Shown here piece by piece: positions 7,320 through 16,147 of a stretch of 64,000 nucleotides of DNA. The notes beneath the pieces are model-generated. The model saw only the letters and a program-made list of their open reading frames with translations. It made no database searches and had not been told where the DNA came from. This stretch comes from Spirirestis rafaelensis WJT71-NPBG6 (GTDB lineage Bacteria > Cyanobacteriota > Cyanobacteriia > Cyanobacteriales > Nostocaceae). Positions within the stretch are counted from its first letter, which is position 1. The number at the start of each line of letters is the position of its first letter. Both the position numbers and the translations under genes were made by a program. The DNA is taken from the NCBI GenBank assembly GCA_019359015.1, contig JAHHID010000008.1:62001-126000 (forward strand). Reading direction: 5' to 3'.

Positions 7320-9179
7320 ATGCGAAGGCTTATATTATTGTGCTTGTTTGTCATCGGGCTTGGTGCTGCGGTGTTTGGTTTCCTGAATTTTCAGGGGCTA
7401 GCAGCCAAAGGTGATTTTGAGACGATTGTGCTGGATTTTCGCGAAGATATACCAGCAGACGTGGTGCAGAAAAATCTGCAAGCGATCGCTCTTCAATATA
7501 ACGTTACACCTAAACTCGATAACAAATTTTCCGAAAAGGATAATGTGTATGTTATTAAAGGCGATCGCCAACGGCTGAAAGCTTTAAGGAAATCTGAATT
7601 CGCCAAAGTTACAGAATTCATTGAGCCAAACTACATCTACAAAATTCCTAATCCCGGTCAAGCAGCTAGGCTGGGAGAATTTTTGCTACCCCAAGACGAT
7701 AACGATGTAAAAGTTTCGCCTAGTCTTACTGGTCCCAACGATGAATATTACAGCAAGCAGTGGAACCTACACAACATCAACGTTGAAGGTGCGTGGCTGC
7801 AAACTAAAGGTAGCGGCATCACGGTTGCAGTAATTGATACTGGTATCAGTCGCGTGCGCGACTTGAAAGAAACAAAATTTGTCCCAGGCTACGACTTTGT
7901 GAACGACACAGAAGAAGCCAAAGACGATAACGGACACGGAACCCACGTTGCCGGTACTATTGCCCAAGCTACTAATAACAAATATGGGGTCGCCGGAATC
8001 GCCTACGAAGCCAATTTGATGCCTTTGAAGGTACTCAGTGCATACGGTGGCGGAACTGTTGCTGATATTGCCGAAGCAATTAAATTTGCCGCTGATAAAG
8101 GCGCAAATGTAATTAATATGAGCTTGGGTGGTGGCGGTGAAAGCCAGTTGATGAAAGACGCGATCGATTATGCCCACAGAAAAGGCGTAGTTATCATTGC
8201 CGCAGCCGGAAACGAAGGTAGTAATGGGGCTTCTTATCCAGCCCGTTATCCTCATGTTATCGGCGTTTCGGCATTAGGGGCAGACGGCGAAAAAGCATCT
8301 TATTCTAACTTTGGTGCTGGTGTAGATATTTCCGCCCCAGGTGGCAGTGATGCTGGTAAAATTCTCCAAGAAACCATCGACCCCGACAATAATGGCGTAG
8401 GGGTGTTTATGGGGTTCCAGGGTACAAGCATGGCTGCCCCTCACGTTGCTGGTGTAGCAGCATTAATTGAAGCTTCTGGAATCAAAGAACCAGATCAAGT
8501 TTTGGCTGTCCTTCAGGAGTCGGCAAGAAGCATTAAAGAAGATGCTTTGAACTACTACGGCGCCGGACAACTGAATGCTGATGCAGCAGTTAAACGTGCA
8601 GTGCAAGGGCAAATCACTTTCCAAGATTTCTTTGCGTGGTTACGGAATAACGGCTATCTTAACCCCGGCTTTTGGATTGATGGTGGTGCGATCGCGTTGT
8701 TGCCCAAGATTTTAATGGTAGTTGGTTCTTACCTGCTAGCTTGGTTTTTACGGGTTTACTTTCCCTTCACCTGGAGTTGGTCTTTAGCCAGTGGCTTAGT
8801 AGCTGGTAGTTCTGGGTTATTCTTCCTAAAAGGGATTTATATCTTTGACGTTCCCCAATGGCCATTGCGCGTGTTGGGTAGTTCAATTCCCGAATTAGGT
8901 AACGCGCTTCAGGGAACTGATGCTTTTAATCCCCTATTTGCCAGCGTCTTGATTCCGATTATTTTAATGGCGCTGCTCTTGGGAAATCCTACTTGGAAAT
9001 GGTTTGCAGTCGGTTCAACCCTAGGTATAGCCGCATGTCTAGGAGTCAGCGCATTTTCCGACCCAGCAGTTTGGGGCTTAGGAAATGGTATTTGGTCGCG
9101 CCTTTTCCTCATCATCAACGCCCTACTCTGTTACGGACTTGTTAGGCTAGCGCTGAAAAATCAGGAACAAGCAGTGTAG
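7320..9179 (+). CDS. Membrane-anchored subtilisin-family (S8) serine protease
   Basis: 619 residues. An N-terminal hydrophobic anchor (1-23) is followed by a propeptide-like region to about 140. The subtilase domain has Asp173 (AVIDTG), His206 (DNGHGTHVAG), oxyanion Asn298 (AAAGNEG) and Ser370 (GTSMAAPHVAG), so the triad is complete. The last 160 residues are unusual: four or five hydrophobic segments (for example 458-478 and 590-610) make a C-terminal membrane domain. The protease domain should therefore face the periplasm or thylakoid lumen while tethered at both ends. Substrate is unknown. Confidence 0.88.
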   Translation: MRRLILLCLFVIGLGAAVFGFLNFQGLAAKGDFETIVLDFREDIPADVVQKNLQAIALQYNVTPKLDNKFSEKDNVYVIKGDRQRLKALRKSEFAKVTEFIEPNYIYKIPNPGQAARLGEFLLPQDDNDVKVSPSLTGPNDEYYSKQWNLHNINVEGAWLQTKGSGITVAVIDTGISRVRDLKETKFVPGYDFVNDTEEAKDDNGHGTHVAGTIAQATNNKYGVAGIAYEANLMPLKVLSAYGGGTVADIAEAIKFAADKGANVINMSLGGGGESQLMKDAIDYAHRKGVVIIAAAGNEGSNGASYPARYPHVIGVSALGADGEKASYSNFGAGVDISAPGGSDAGKILQETIDPDNNGVGVFMGFQGTSMAAPHVAGVAALIEASGIKEPDQVLAVLQESARSIKEDALNYYGAGQLNADAAVKRAVQGQITFQDFFAWLRNNGYLNPGFWIDGGAIALLPKILMVVGSYLLAWFLRVYFPFTWSWSLASGLVAGSSGLFFLKGIYIFDVPQWPLRVLGSSIPELGNALQGTDAFNPLFASVLIPIILMALLLGNPTWKWFAVGSTLGIAACLGVSAFSDPAVWGLGNGIWSRLFLIINALLCYGLVRLALKNQEQAV

Positions 9180-9218
9180 GAGACAAGGAGACAGGGGGAC
9201 AGGGAGACAGGGGGATTC

Positions 9219-9344
9219 CTAACTTCTAACTCCTAACTCCTGACTCCTGACTCCTAACTCCTGACTCCTGACTCCTAACTCCTGACTCCTAACTCCTGAC
9301 TCCTGACTCCTAACTCCTGACTCCTGACTCCTAACTCCTAACTT
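9219..9344. repeat. Heptanucleotide tandem repeat (STRR), TAACTCC/TGACTCC
   Basis: About 17 copies of a seven-base unit alternating TAACTCC and TGACTCC, directly after the protease stop. Short tandemly repeated repetitive sequences of this kind are characteristic of heterocystous cyanobacteria. A purine-rich GGGGGACAGGGAGACA stretch precedes it. Confidence 0.85.
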
Positions 9345-9366
9345 AAAAATCAAGACTTAAAATCAT

Positions 9367-9594
9367 ATGAGCATTACAGTTACAGGTACTATCCAACACC
9401 GTGATATTGGCACAGGCGCTTGGGCGCTAGTTACAGAGGAGGGCGTTACCTACGAAATCCTTAGGGGTGCTGACAAAAACTTACTGAAAGCCGGACAAAA
9501 AGCAAAAGTCACAGGAAAAGTGCGTGAAGATGTCATGACTGTTGCCATGATTGGTCCGGTTTTAGAAGTAAAATCTTTTGAAGTGACGAACTAA
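9367..9594 (+). CDS. Small putative OB-fold protein
   Basis: 75 residues, soluble, with a beta-rich pattern: ITVTGTIQHRDIGTGAWALVTEEGVTYEIL, then AKVTGKVREDVMTVAMIGPVLEVKSFEV. The five-strand layout and the closing 'G.V......G.VLEV' arrangement resemble small OB-fold proteins, but no family is named. The start ATG follows a repeat-rich gap, so it probably has its own promoter downstream of the STRR. Charge is balanced and there is no signal peptide. Confidence 0.65.
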   Translation: MSITVTGTIQHRDIGTGAWALVTEEGVTYEILRGADKNLLKAGQKAKVTGKVREDVMTVAMIGPVLEVKSFEVTN

Positions 9595-9631
9595 CTAGAT
9601 TCACTATCATATCCGCCAAATCAGACATATT

Positions 9632-9660
9632 GTAGAGACGTTCCGGCGGAACGTCTCTAG
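9632..9660. repeat. Interspersed hairpin repeat (GTAGAGACG family), copy C
   Basis: TAGAGACGTTCCG and CGGAACGTCTCTA form a 13-base perfect stem around a single central base (9633-9659). It lies between two convergent genes and could act as a transcription barrier, although no T-run follows. Confidence 0.75.
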
Positions 9661-9743
9661 TAGGATGATATTAATTTTGATGGGTTTAGTTCGTAGATAT
9701 AAGCGTTAAAACGCCTACTACAGAATCACAATTACGTAGACTA

Positions 9744-10061
9744 CTACTTTTCTTCAGAATTGAGAACTGCTTGCAGACGACTTCTAAACTCACCTTTGGG
9801 ATGACCTCCTTTAACCTCGCCCAAAATCTGAAATTCCCCTTCTGGTGAATCACAGACAATGTAAGTGGGCCATCCCATTTCTGATTTATCAGGATATTGA
9901 GTTAACAAAATCTTGCGATATTTGCGGTAGGTAGCTGTGTCTTGCATTTTTACATCTATAAATTGCAAACCTAGTTCTTCTGCCACCTTTTGATCATAAA
10001 AAGACATCTTGTGGCAGATGCCGCAGTCTTCTGAAGAGAACTTAATTATAGCTAATTGCAT
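9744..10061 (-). CDS. Thioredoxin-family protein (CGIC active site)
   Basis: 105 residues with a thioredoxin fold. The redox motif is Cys13-Gly-Ile-Cys16 (EDCGICHKM), and the cis-proline loop is GWPTYIV. The core is beta-alpha-beta (QLAIIKFSS, QKVAEELGLQFIDVKMQD). It is cytoplasmic, with no signal peptide. The CGIC sequence and short length set it apart from standard thioredoxins (CGPC). The partner is unknown. It is convergent with the OB-fold gene, and its upstream region runs straight into the first NsiR1 terminator. Confidence 0.82.
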   Translation of the reverse strand: MQLAIIKFSSEDCGICHKMSFYDQKVAEELGLQFIDVKMQDTATYRKYRKILLTQYPDKSEMGWPTYIVCDSPEGEFQILGEVKGGHPKGEFRSRLQAVLNSEEK

Positions 10062-10117
10062 GGAGTTGCTTGAAATTTTGGCATAGCTGAGTAAACTTTA
10101 ACATACAGGAAATCTAT

Positions 10118-10182
10118 AAAAAAACCCCCTAGCGGGTATAAACCAACTAAGGGAATGAGTTATCAGGGTGCATCTACCAATT
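10118..10182 (-). ncRNA. nsiR1: NsiR1 copy 1
   Basis: The distal-most copy. The TCCGGA element is at 10209-10214, and the terminator ends in seven T on the transcribed strand. It is nearly identical to copy 2 including flanks, so a recent duplication of about 134 bases. The 5' end is estimated from the conserved core to within about five bases. Confidence 0.8.
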
Positions 10183-10251
10183 ACTTCTTCTCAGGCTATA
10201 CACGGCTTTCCGGATAAAATTGTGTATAAAAATTTTATTGTTTGTTGTCAT

Positions 10252-10315
10252 AAAAAACCCCCTAGCGGGTATAAACCAACTAAGGGAATGAGTTATCAGG
10301 GTGCATCTACCAATT
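10252..10315 (-). ncRNA. nsiR1: NsiR1 copy 2
   Basis: The core and terminator match copy 1. TCCGGA is at 10341-10346. Confidence 0.82.
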
Positions 10316-10383
10316 ATTTCTTCTAGGCTATACACGGCTTTCCGGATAAAATTGTGTATAAAAATTTTATTATTTGTTGTCAT

Positions 10384-10444
10384 AAAAAACCCCCAGTGGT
10401 ATAAACCAACTAGGGGGTGAGTTATCAGGGTGCATCTACCAATT
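10384..10444 (-). ncRNA. nsiR1: NsiR1 copy 3
   Basis: The terminator stem CCCCCTAGTTGG/CCACTGGGGG is the strongest version. TCCGGA is at 10471-10476. Confidence 0.82.
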
Positions 10445-10537
10445 ACTTGTTCCTAGAGAAACCAGTACACTCCGGATAAAATTGAGGAAACTGTTGAGTA
10501 ATGTTTTCCGAGTCACTCGGTGTATTGCCAAAGATAC

Positions 10538-10599
10538 AAAAATCCCCCAGTGGTGTAAGCCAACTAGGGGAGTGAGTTATCAGGGTGCATCTACCAATT
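10538..10599 (-). ncRNA. nsiR1: NsiR1 copy 4
   Basis: Nearly identical to copy 5 over a 155-base unit, including the spacer. TCCGGA is at 10626-10631. Confidence 0.82.
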
Positions 10600-10692
10600 A
10601 CTTGTTCTTAGAGAAACCAGTACACTCCGGATAAAATTGAGGAAACTGTTGAGTAATGTTTTTTGAGTCACTCGGTGTATTGCCAAAGATAC

Positions 10693-10754
10693 AAAAATCC
10701 CCCAGTGGTGTAAGCCAACTAGGGGAGTAAGTTATCAGGGTGCATCTACCAATT
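10693..10754 (-). ncRNA. nsiR1: NsiR1 copy 5
   Basis: Intact core, terminator and TCCGGA (10781-10786). A 250-base gap with no repeat features separates it from copy 6. Confidence 0.82.
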
Positions 10755-11041
10755 ACTTGTTCTTAGAGAAACCAGTACACTCCGGATAAAATTGAGCAAT
10801 TCTGAAAAAAAAGCACTTGGCACATTATATAGATAGTTCGTAAGAAGCTATTTATCGCTTTTAACGGACGCTAAAGCACCCACTACGATCTGAAAATTTA
10901 CTTTGTCCTTATAACATTTGTGTTATTGGTTCTTGTATTGATTAAAGAAGTTAAAAATCTGTTTAGTAAAATATTCCTAAGAAATATTTCCATCGCCACC
11001 AAGTTGACAACTTGAAAATGGTGTTAATTAAGATACCAAAT

Positions 11042-11105
11042 AAAAAATCCCCCGGTGGGTGGCAACCAACCAGGGGGGTGAATTATCAGGGTGCATCTAC
11101 CAATT
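11042..11105 (-). ncRNA. nsiR1: NsiR1 copy 6
   Basis: A divergent terminator (CCCCCCTGGTTGG...CCCACCGGGGG) keeps pairing by compensatory change, which supports selection on the hairpin. TCCGGA is at 11132-11137. Confidence 0.8.
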
Positions 11106-11224
11106 AACTGTTCTAGAATAAATCAGTATGTTCCGGATAAAATTAAGAACATCAATGAGAAAGGTTTTTGCCGGCATCAACTATCTAGTATCAACATCAG
11201 TTTTAACAAATGTGTCAAAAAGAC

Positions 11225-11287
11225 AAAAATCCCCCAGTAAGCGTAAGCCAACTAGGGGAATGAGTTATCAGGGTGCATCTACCAATT
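11225..11287 (-). ncRNA. nsiR1: NsiR1 copy 7
   Basis: Core intact, with a slightly longer terminator loop. TCCGGA is at 11314-11319. Confidence 0.8.
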
Positions 11288-11350
11288 ACTTGTTCTATAG
11301 CGAACTCATATCATCCGGATAATATATGTCTTGGGTGTGATAATTTATCT

Positions 11351-11418
11351 AAAAAAACAAAACTGATTAAGGTATAAGCCAAGTAAGGGATTGAGTTATC
11401 AGGGTGCATCTATTAATT
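11351..11418 (-). pseudogene. Decayed NsiR1 copy 8
   Basis: The core GATGCACCCTGATAACTCAAT is kept, but the terminator C/G stem is gone. No TCCGGA lies in the following 60 bases, so both promoter and terminator are lost. Probably not expressed on its own. Confidence 0.7.
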
Positions 11419-11493
11419 AAATGTTATAAAATTAACTAAAAGTATCATCATAATTTTACTGATATCAAAATGTTTTTTTGTTTTATTAAATAC

Positions 11494-11555
11494 AAAAATC
11501 CCCCAGTGGTGTAAGCCAACTAGGGGAGTGAGTTATTAGGGTGCATCTACCAACT
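11494..11555 (-). ncRNA. nsiR1: NsiR1 copy 9
   Basis: Intact unit with two core substitutions (AGTTGGTAGATGCACCCTAAT). TCCGGA is at 11582-11587. Confidence 0.78.
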
Positions 11556-11738
11556 ACTTGTTCTCACTTGAACAATGATGCTCCGGATAAATTCAGAAAA
11601 GGGGAGATGGCAAGTATGTGTAAAACAAAACTTAATTGGGTGGTAGTTCCGGATATACTTAGTAAATTAGAGAAATTTAGACACCATTATCTAGCTAAAA
11701 TGAGTGTGTTAAAAATCGTTGCGCTCATGCTTAAGCAT

Positions 11739-11804
11739 AAAAAACCCCCGACTTGGGTGTAAAGCCAACCGGGGGAATTGAAGATCAAGGTGCATCTACC
11801 AATA
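11739..11804 (-). ncRNA. nsiR1: NsiR1 copy 10 (closest to hetF)
   Basis: The most divergent intact copy. The core reads GGTAGATGCACCTTGATC, and the terminator is CCCCCGGTTGG...CAAGTCGGGGG with six T. TCCGGA is at 11831-11836. A fragment of a further copy (GATGCATCT, about 11889-11907) lies between it and hetF. Confidence 0.78.
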
Positions 11805-11984
11805 AAGTGTTCTGGGCGGAATCATTGCAATCCGGATAAAGTTGTAAACAGGGAGCAACGCAAAACAACTCAAATCAGAAACATTAAGTGTCAAGATGCA
11901 TCTAAGGTATCAGAAGAAGGGAAATATCTAGCGTGAAAATGAACCGCATTTAAAACCAAATTTAGGAGGCAAACAGGAAAAGTT

Positions 11985-14453
11985 GTGACCCAGGAATTTC
12001 ATATTTCCGTAACCCCAGTAGGGCAAAATGACTACTTGGTGCGGACGGAACAAGTCGCGCCTGGGGTGCCATTGGCAGAGGAATTAGTAACTTGGCCTGT
12101 AGCTGATTGGTTGGCGGCTGCGGGGCATTTGATGAATGACCCGTTGAAGTCGGTGTTGCAGGGAGATGCGATCGCCAGAAATGTCAACTTGGTGGCTTTG
12201 GGTCAACAATTTTATAACGCACTGTTTCAAGGCACTCTCAGAGATAGTTGGATTACGGCGCAGGGTATTGCCCAGCATCAGCAAGAGGTATTACGCCTGC
12301 GGTTGGGACTAAAAGATATCAGATTAGCACGTTTGCCTTGGGAGGTGATGCACGCAGGCGATCGCCCTTTGGCAACAGGACCTTATATTGCTTTTTCTCG
12401 CTTCCAAACCGGAATTCATCTGCCATCTCGGCTGCTATCAACAAATATACCAACACCTTTAGAAGAAGGTGGTATCAAAGTATTAATGGTGATCGCTTCT
12501 CCTACAGATCAAGTCCGTCTGGATTTGCTCAAACTAGAAGCAGTCAGGCTGCAAGCTGAACTTCACCGTCAGTCACCACGGTTTTCGGAAACTGGCAATT
12601 ATCTCCCAGAAATCGAACTTACCCTGTTAGAGCAACCAGGGCGAGAAGAACTAACGCAAGCTTTAGAACAAGGACGATACCACGTTCTGCATTACTCCGG
12701 TCATAGTAACTTAGGACCCAACGGCGGCGAAATTTATCTTGTAAATAACAGAACTGGTTTAACAGAAACTCTCAGTGGCGACGATTTGGCAGGCTTGCTC
12801 GTCAACAATAATATTCAAATGGCAGTGTTTAACTCGTGTTTGGGGGCATACGCTGCTACCTCCGATCCGGCTGCTGACACGGGGGAACGCAACCTGGCAG
12901 AAAGCTTGGTGAAACGCGGTATCAGAAGCGTTTTAGCAATGTCAGAACGCATTCCCGATGAAGTGGCGCTGACACTGACACAATTGTTTTATCGCAACTT
13001 GAGTCAGGGATATCCTGTAGATTTGTGCGTCAGTCGAGTGCGCCAAGGCTTAATTTCTGCCTATGGATCTCTCCAGATGTACTGGGCATTACCAATTTTA
13101 TATCTCGATCCTAAATTTAACGGTAATTTGACACCCGAAGTTAGTGTAAGCGAAAATGTCGAGTCCTTTGGTGAGTACAATCCCCGGTTGATGGGAACTT
13201 CAATGTACTCTGGTGGGGCGAATGATATGGAAATGCCTTTACCAATGGAGGATATGATCCCTTCTGGTTTGGGAGGCGATTCAGGGTTGGACTGGCTAGG
13301 TGAAGATACTTGGGGCGATTTGGTTGATGAAATTGAGTATGATGACTCAAGCTATGAAGAAGATTCGGCGATCGTTTCCGATTTGTTTCGGCAAATTGAT
13401 AATCAAAACGCAGCAAATGAGCAACCTTATGTGACTGCGGAATTAATACCAAAGCCTCAAGAAGATAATATCTTGGGAAGACCGATTCCAGGAGATATGA
13501 GTTCTCTCGATAGCGAAACTCCCATATGGGGAGATTGGGATAATGCAAATAACCCGCAAGTAGCCGCTCGAGCGGAAGTGCCAACACCAGCCACACGTCG
13601 GGCAACACGCCGATTGTGGACGATTGCTGGTGTTGTCGGAGTTGGTGCGATCGCCTGTGTGATCGGTTTAAGTTCGTTATGGCAACGACAATTTCCCAAC
13701 TTTTCGGAGCTACCACCAATTCCTAACCAGTCTCAACCAGTTCCAAATAATAACCCAGAAATCGACTTAAAGGCATCTCCGACGGGAATCGTCACTGCCA
13801 CCGCTACTCAGAAATTGATCCAAGGTGACTTGCAAGGTGGGCTACAAGCTGTCGAAGAACTACTCAGCCCTTCGCGGAATGCACTTGGGGCTGCACAAGC
13901 TGCCCTCGATTTGATTCCGTCATCACAAGCCAACGATCCGGGGGTTAATTTTCTCAAAGGGCGAGTAGCATGGCAAGCTATCCAAACTGGTGACAAAAAA
14001 TACAGCGTTGATGATGCCCGCCGTTATTGGGAAACTGCTGTGAAAGCCAAACCAGACTCGCTTTTGTATACAAACGCTTTAGGATTTGCTTACTACGCAG
14101 AAGGCAATATGAATCGGGCAAATGACTCTTGGTTCAAAGCCTTGAGTTTGGCTCTCAAACAGCAAAATAAATCTGGCTATACCCCAACATCCGCAACGAT
14201 GCCCGTAGCAACACCAGATGCTTTGACATCTTATGCGGGATTAGCTCTAGGTTTGTATAAATCTGCACATCAACAGCCATTTAGCAAGCGATCGCAATAT
14301 TTGTCTGAAGCCGTGAAGCTGCGGCAAATGGTAGTAAAAGATGACCCGGTAAATTTTTTACCAAATAAACTAAGTAATAATTGGCTGTGGACAGAGAAGG
14401 CTATCCAAGATTGGCGATCGCTCCTACAGGTTAAAGGTGGGGGGGTAAAATAA
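11985..14453 (+). CDS. hetF: HetF, CHAT-domain (caspase-like) protease required for heterocyst differentiation
   Basis: 822 residues starting at GTG 11985, eight to nine bases after a clear AGGAGG. Residues 150-380 are a CHAT protease domain with probable catalytic His240 (HYSGHSNLG) and Cys285 (VFNSCLGAYA). An acidic, low-complexity linker (about 400-530) leads to one membrane helix (about 544-566). The C-terminal 220 residues are helical and TPR-like (LLYTNALGFAYYAEGNMNRAND). HetF is needed for heterocyst formation and normal cell division in Nostoc and Anabaena. Its placement directly after the NsiR1 array confirms the identity. Any transcript starting upstream of the array would carry sequence complementary to NsiR1. 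Confidence 0.92.
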   Translation: MTQEFHISVTPVGQNDYLVRTEQVAPGVPLAEELVTWPVADWLAAAGHLMNDPLKSVLQGDAIARNVNLVALGQQFYNALFQGTLRDSWITAQGIAQHQQEVLRLRLGLKDIRLARLPWEVMHAGDRPLATGPYIAFSRFQTGIHLPSRLLSTNIPTPLEEGGIKVLMVIASPTDQVRLDLLKLEAVRLQAELHRQSPRFSETGNYLPEIELTLLEQPGREELTQALEQGRYHVLHYSGHSNLGPNGGEIYLVNNRTGLTETLSGDDLAGLLVNNNIQMAVFNSCLGAYAATSDPAADTGERNLAESLVKRGIRSVLAMSERIPDEVALTLTQLFYRNLSQGYPVDLCVSRVRQGLISAYGSLQMYWALPILYLDPKFNGNLTPEVSVSENVESFGEYNPRLMGTSMYSGGANDMEMPLPMEDMIPSGLGGDSGLDWLGEDTWGDLVDEIEYDDSSYEEDSAIVSDLFRQIDNQNAANEQPYVTAELIPKPQEDNILGRPIPGDMSSLDSETPIWGDWDNANNPQVAARAEVPTPATRRATRRLWTIAGVVGVGAIACVIGLSSLWQRQFPNFSELPPIPNQSQPVPNNNPEIDLKASPTGIVTATATQKLIQGDLQGGLQAVEELLSPSRNALGAAQAALDLIPSSQANDPGVNFLKGRVAWQAIQTGDKKYSVDDARRYWETAVKAKPDSLLYTNALGFAYYAEGNMNRANDSWFKALSLALKQQNKSGYTPTSATMPVATPDALTSYAGLALGLYKSAHQQPFSKRSQYLSEAVKLRQMVVKDDPVNFLPNKLSNNWLWTEKAIQDWRSLLQVKGGGVK

Positions 14454-14551
14454 AAGGTGCGTTCTAGATCGCCCTCAGACTGGAAGTCTGGGGGTATACA
14501 AACGAAGCCCACCTGCGTGGGCTATACAAACGCTTTTGGGGCTTATTTATC

Positions 14552-15142
14552 ATGCAAGTTACTGAAAAGCAATACTATTCACCAGAGGAATATTTAGCAC
14601 TAGAGGAAGCTGCTGACTATAAAAGCGAATATATCGATGGTGAAATTATTCCTCTGACTGGTAAATCTACCAATCATAATCAAATTGCACTGAACTTCAG
14701 TACTGAGCTAAATTTTGCTTTCAAAAAACTAGATTATCGAGTGTTTATGAGTGATGTGCGTCTGTGGATACCCACTAGACGAATCTACACTTATCCCGAT
14801 GTCATGATAATAGCGGGAGAACCAGAGTATTTTAATGACCGTACAGATATGATTACAAATCCGAGAGTAATTATAGAGGTACTGTCAGATTCAACTCAGG
14901 GCTATGATAAACACGGAAAATTTGAGTTTTACCGCACTATACCTTCTTTTGAAGAATATTTGTTGATTGACCAAACTAAAATTTATGTAGAACAGTATTC
15001 CAAGACAGCAAATAAGCGTTGGTCATTCCGTGAATATGATGTTGAAGATGAAGCGATCGCTTTAACATCTGTGCAATTTGAAATTTCTCTTGTAGATGTG
15101 TATAACAAGGTGAAATTTGCATCGGTAGATGCACTCTTCTGA
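14552..15142 (+). CDS. Uma2-family (DUF820) restriction-endonuclease-fold protein
   Basis: 196 residues. The PD-(D/E)XK-like core is visible: PDVMIIAGEPEYF, then VIIEVLSDSTQGYDKHGKFEFYRTI and EEYLLIDQ. The family is greatly expanded in cyanobacterial genomes, and its members are often placed near mobile or accessory DNA, but a cellular role is not established. The N-terminal YSPEEYLALEEAADYKSEYIDGEI is the usual family opening. No partner gene is evident, and it stands alone between hetF and the epimerase. Confidence 0.85.
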   Translation: MQVTEKQYYSPEEYLALEEAADYKSEYIDGEIIPLTGKSTNHNQIALNFSTELNFAFKKLDYRVFMSDVRLWIPTRRIYTYPDVMIIAGEPEYFNDRTDMITNPRVIIEVLSDSTQGYDKHGKFEFYRTIPSFEEYLLIDQTKIYVEQYSKTANKRWSFREYDVEDEAIALTSVQFEISLVDVYNKVKFASVDALF

Positions 15143-15260
15143 GTCAGGAAATTAAGGCTGGATTGCTGCTTTAGGGATAGAAGCAATGTTGATGACAATG
15201 TTTTGATTAAGGCGATCGCGCTTGATTAGGATAATAAGTTACCACTAGAAATTCTAACTC

Positions 15261-16085
15261 ATGAAAGTGTTAGTCACCGGAAATCAAGGCATGATTGGTT
15301 CAGTTATAGAAGCCACCTTAAAAACTGAAGGATTTGAGGTGATTGGCTTTGACTTGGCAAATGGTGACGATATCCGCAACTTAGATTCAGTGCGCGATGC
15401 AGCAAGTGGATGTGATTTCATTGTGCATCTTGCAGCTTTGCTGGGTTACAACGATGAGACTGCTGAAGATATTATGGACACTAATCTTCTTGGTACTTGG
15501 CACGTACTTTCGGCAGCAGATCAGGCAAGAGTTAAGCGTATAATTTTCTTTAGCAGCGTTGACGTTTTAGGCATCTTTAAGGGTGAGAGAACCCCAGACT
15601 ATCTCCCACTTGACGATAAGCATCCGTGTTACCCAAAGACTACCTACGGCATTTCCAAATACCTTGCTGAAGAAATGTGCCGATTATTTACGAATAGTAC
15701 TGGTATATCAACGATCTGCCTTAGACCGCCAGGTGTATTCAACGAAGACGTTTACAACTATATTCGATCGCGTCGTCAAGCTGAACCAGAATTTGAGTGG
15801 AAACCGTTTTGGGAATACGGCGCATTTATTGATGTCCGCGACTTGGCAAACGCTACAATATGTGCGCTAAGATGTCCCGATCCTGGACATGTCGCACTGT
15901 TACTGTGCGCTGATGACATTTCATCGGCACAGAAAACAAGCCGGGAATTAGCAAGTTCTCTATTACCCGGTGTCAGTTGGCGAGGAGGTTTAGAATTTGA
16001 CCGTGCCCCTTATAAAGCACTTATAGATACTACTCAAGCACGACAAATTCTTGGCTGGATACCACTTTACCATTGGCGTGCTTAG
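15261..16085 (+). CDS. NAD-dependent epimerase/dehydratase (extended SDR)
   Basis: 274 residues. The Rossmann motif TGNQGMIG is at 6-13, and Ser/Tyr-x3-Lys is visible as FFSSVD and YGISK. The fold is an extended short-chain dehydrogenase of the sugar-nucleotide type. The C-terminus (RQILGWIPLYHW) is typical of the family. The substrate cannot be assigned: key sugar-binding loops do not match GalE or RmlB closely. It is convergent with gatD and has no co-oriented partner. Confidence 0.8.
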   Translation: MKVLVTGNQGMIGSVIEATLKTEGFEVIGFDLANGDDIRNLDSVRDAASGCDFIVHLAALLGYNDETAEDIMDTNLLGTWHVLSAADQARVKRIIFFSSVDVLGIFKGERTPDYLPLDDKHPCYPKTTYGISKYLAEEMCRLFTNSTGISTICLRPPGVFNEDVYNYIRSRRQAEPEFEWKPFWEYGAFIDVRDLANATICALRCPDPGHVALLLCADDISSAQKTSRELASSLLPGVSWRGGLEFDRAPYKALIDTTQARQILGWIPLYHWRA

Positions 16086-16147
16086 GAATAGTTAGGAGTT
16101 AAACGCGGAGGGACGCAGACAAAGAGATACTTGTGTGCGTATTTCAT

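Larger units (their letters stand above)
10118..11907 (-). repeat. NsiR1 small-RNA tandem array upstream of hetF
   Basis: About 1.8 kb holding nine intact copies, one decayed copy and one fragment of a unit with three parts. Read on the minus strand, these are a TCCGGA element, a conserved core (AATTGGTAGATGCACCCTGAT) and a terminator hairpin (CCCCTAGTTGG...CCACTGGGGG) followed by a T-run. TCCGGA is the upstream motif of DIF+ promoters active in developing heterocysts. A tandem NsiR1 array directly upstream of hetF is known from Nostoc sp. PCC 7120. Unit starts are spaced 126-349 bases apart. All copies run leftward, antisense to any hetF leader that begins upstream of them. Confidence 0.9.

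Noticed and set aside
10174-11762. Short ORFs inside the NsiR1 array (69, 64 and 73 codons)
   Set aside because: They are translations of the repeat units themselves, with no ribosome binding site and no independent conservation.
10118-11907. CRISPR-like array
   Set aside because: Repeat units contain promoter and terminator elements, spacing varies from 126 to 349 bases, and the intervening sequences are not uniform unique spacers.
13141-13719. 192-codon ORF antisense to hetF
   Set aside because: It is the complement of a real, domain-bearing gene and has no recognisable family.
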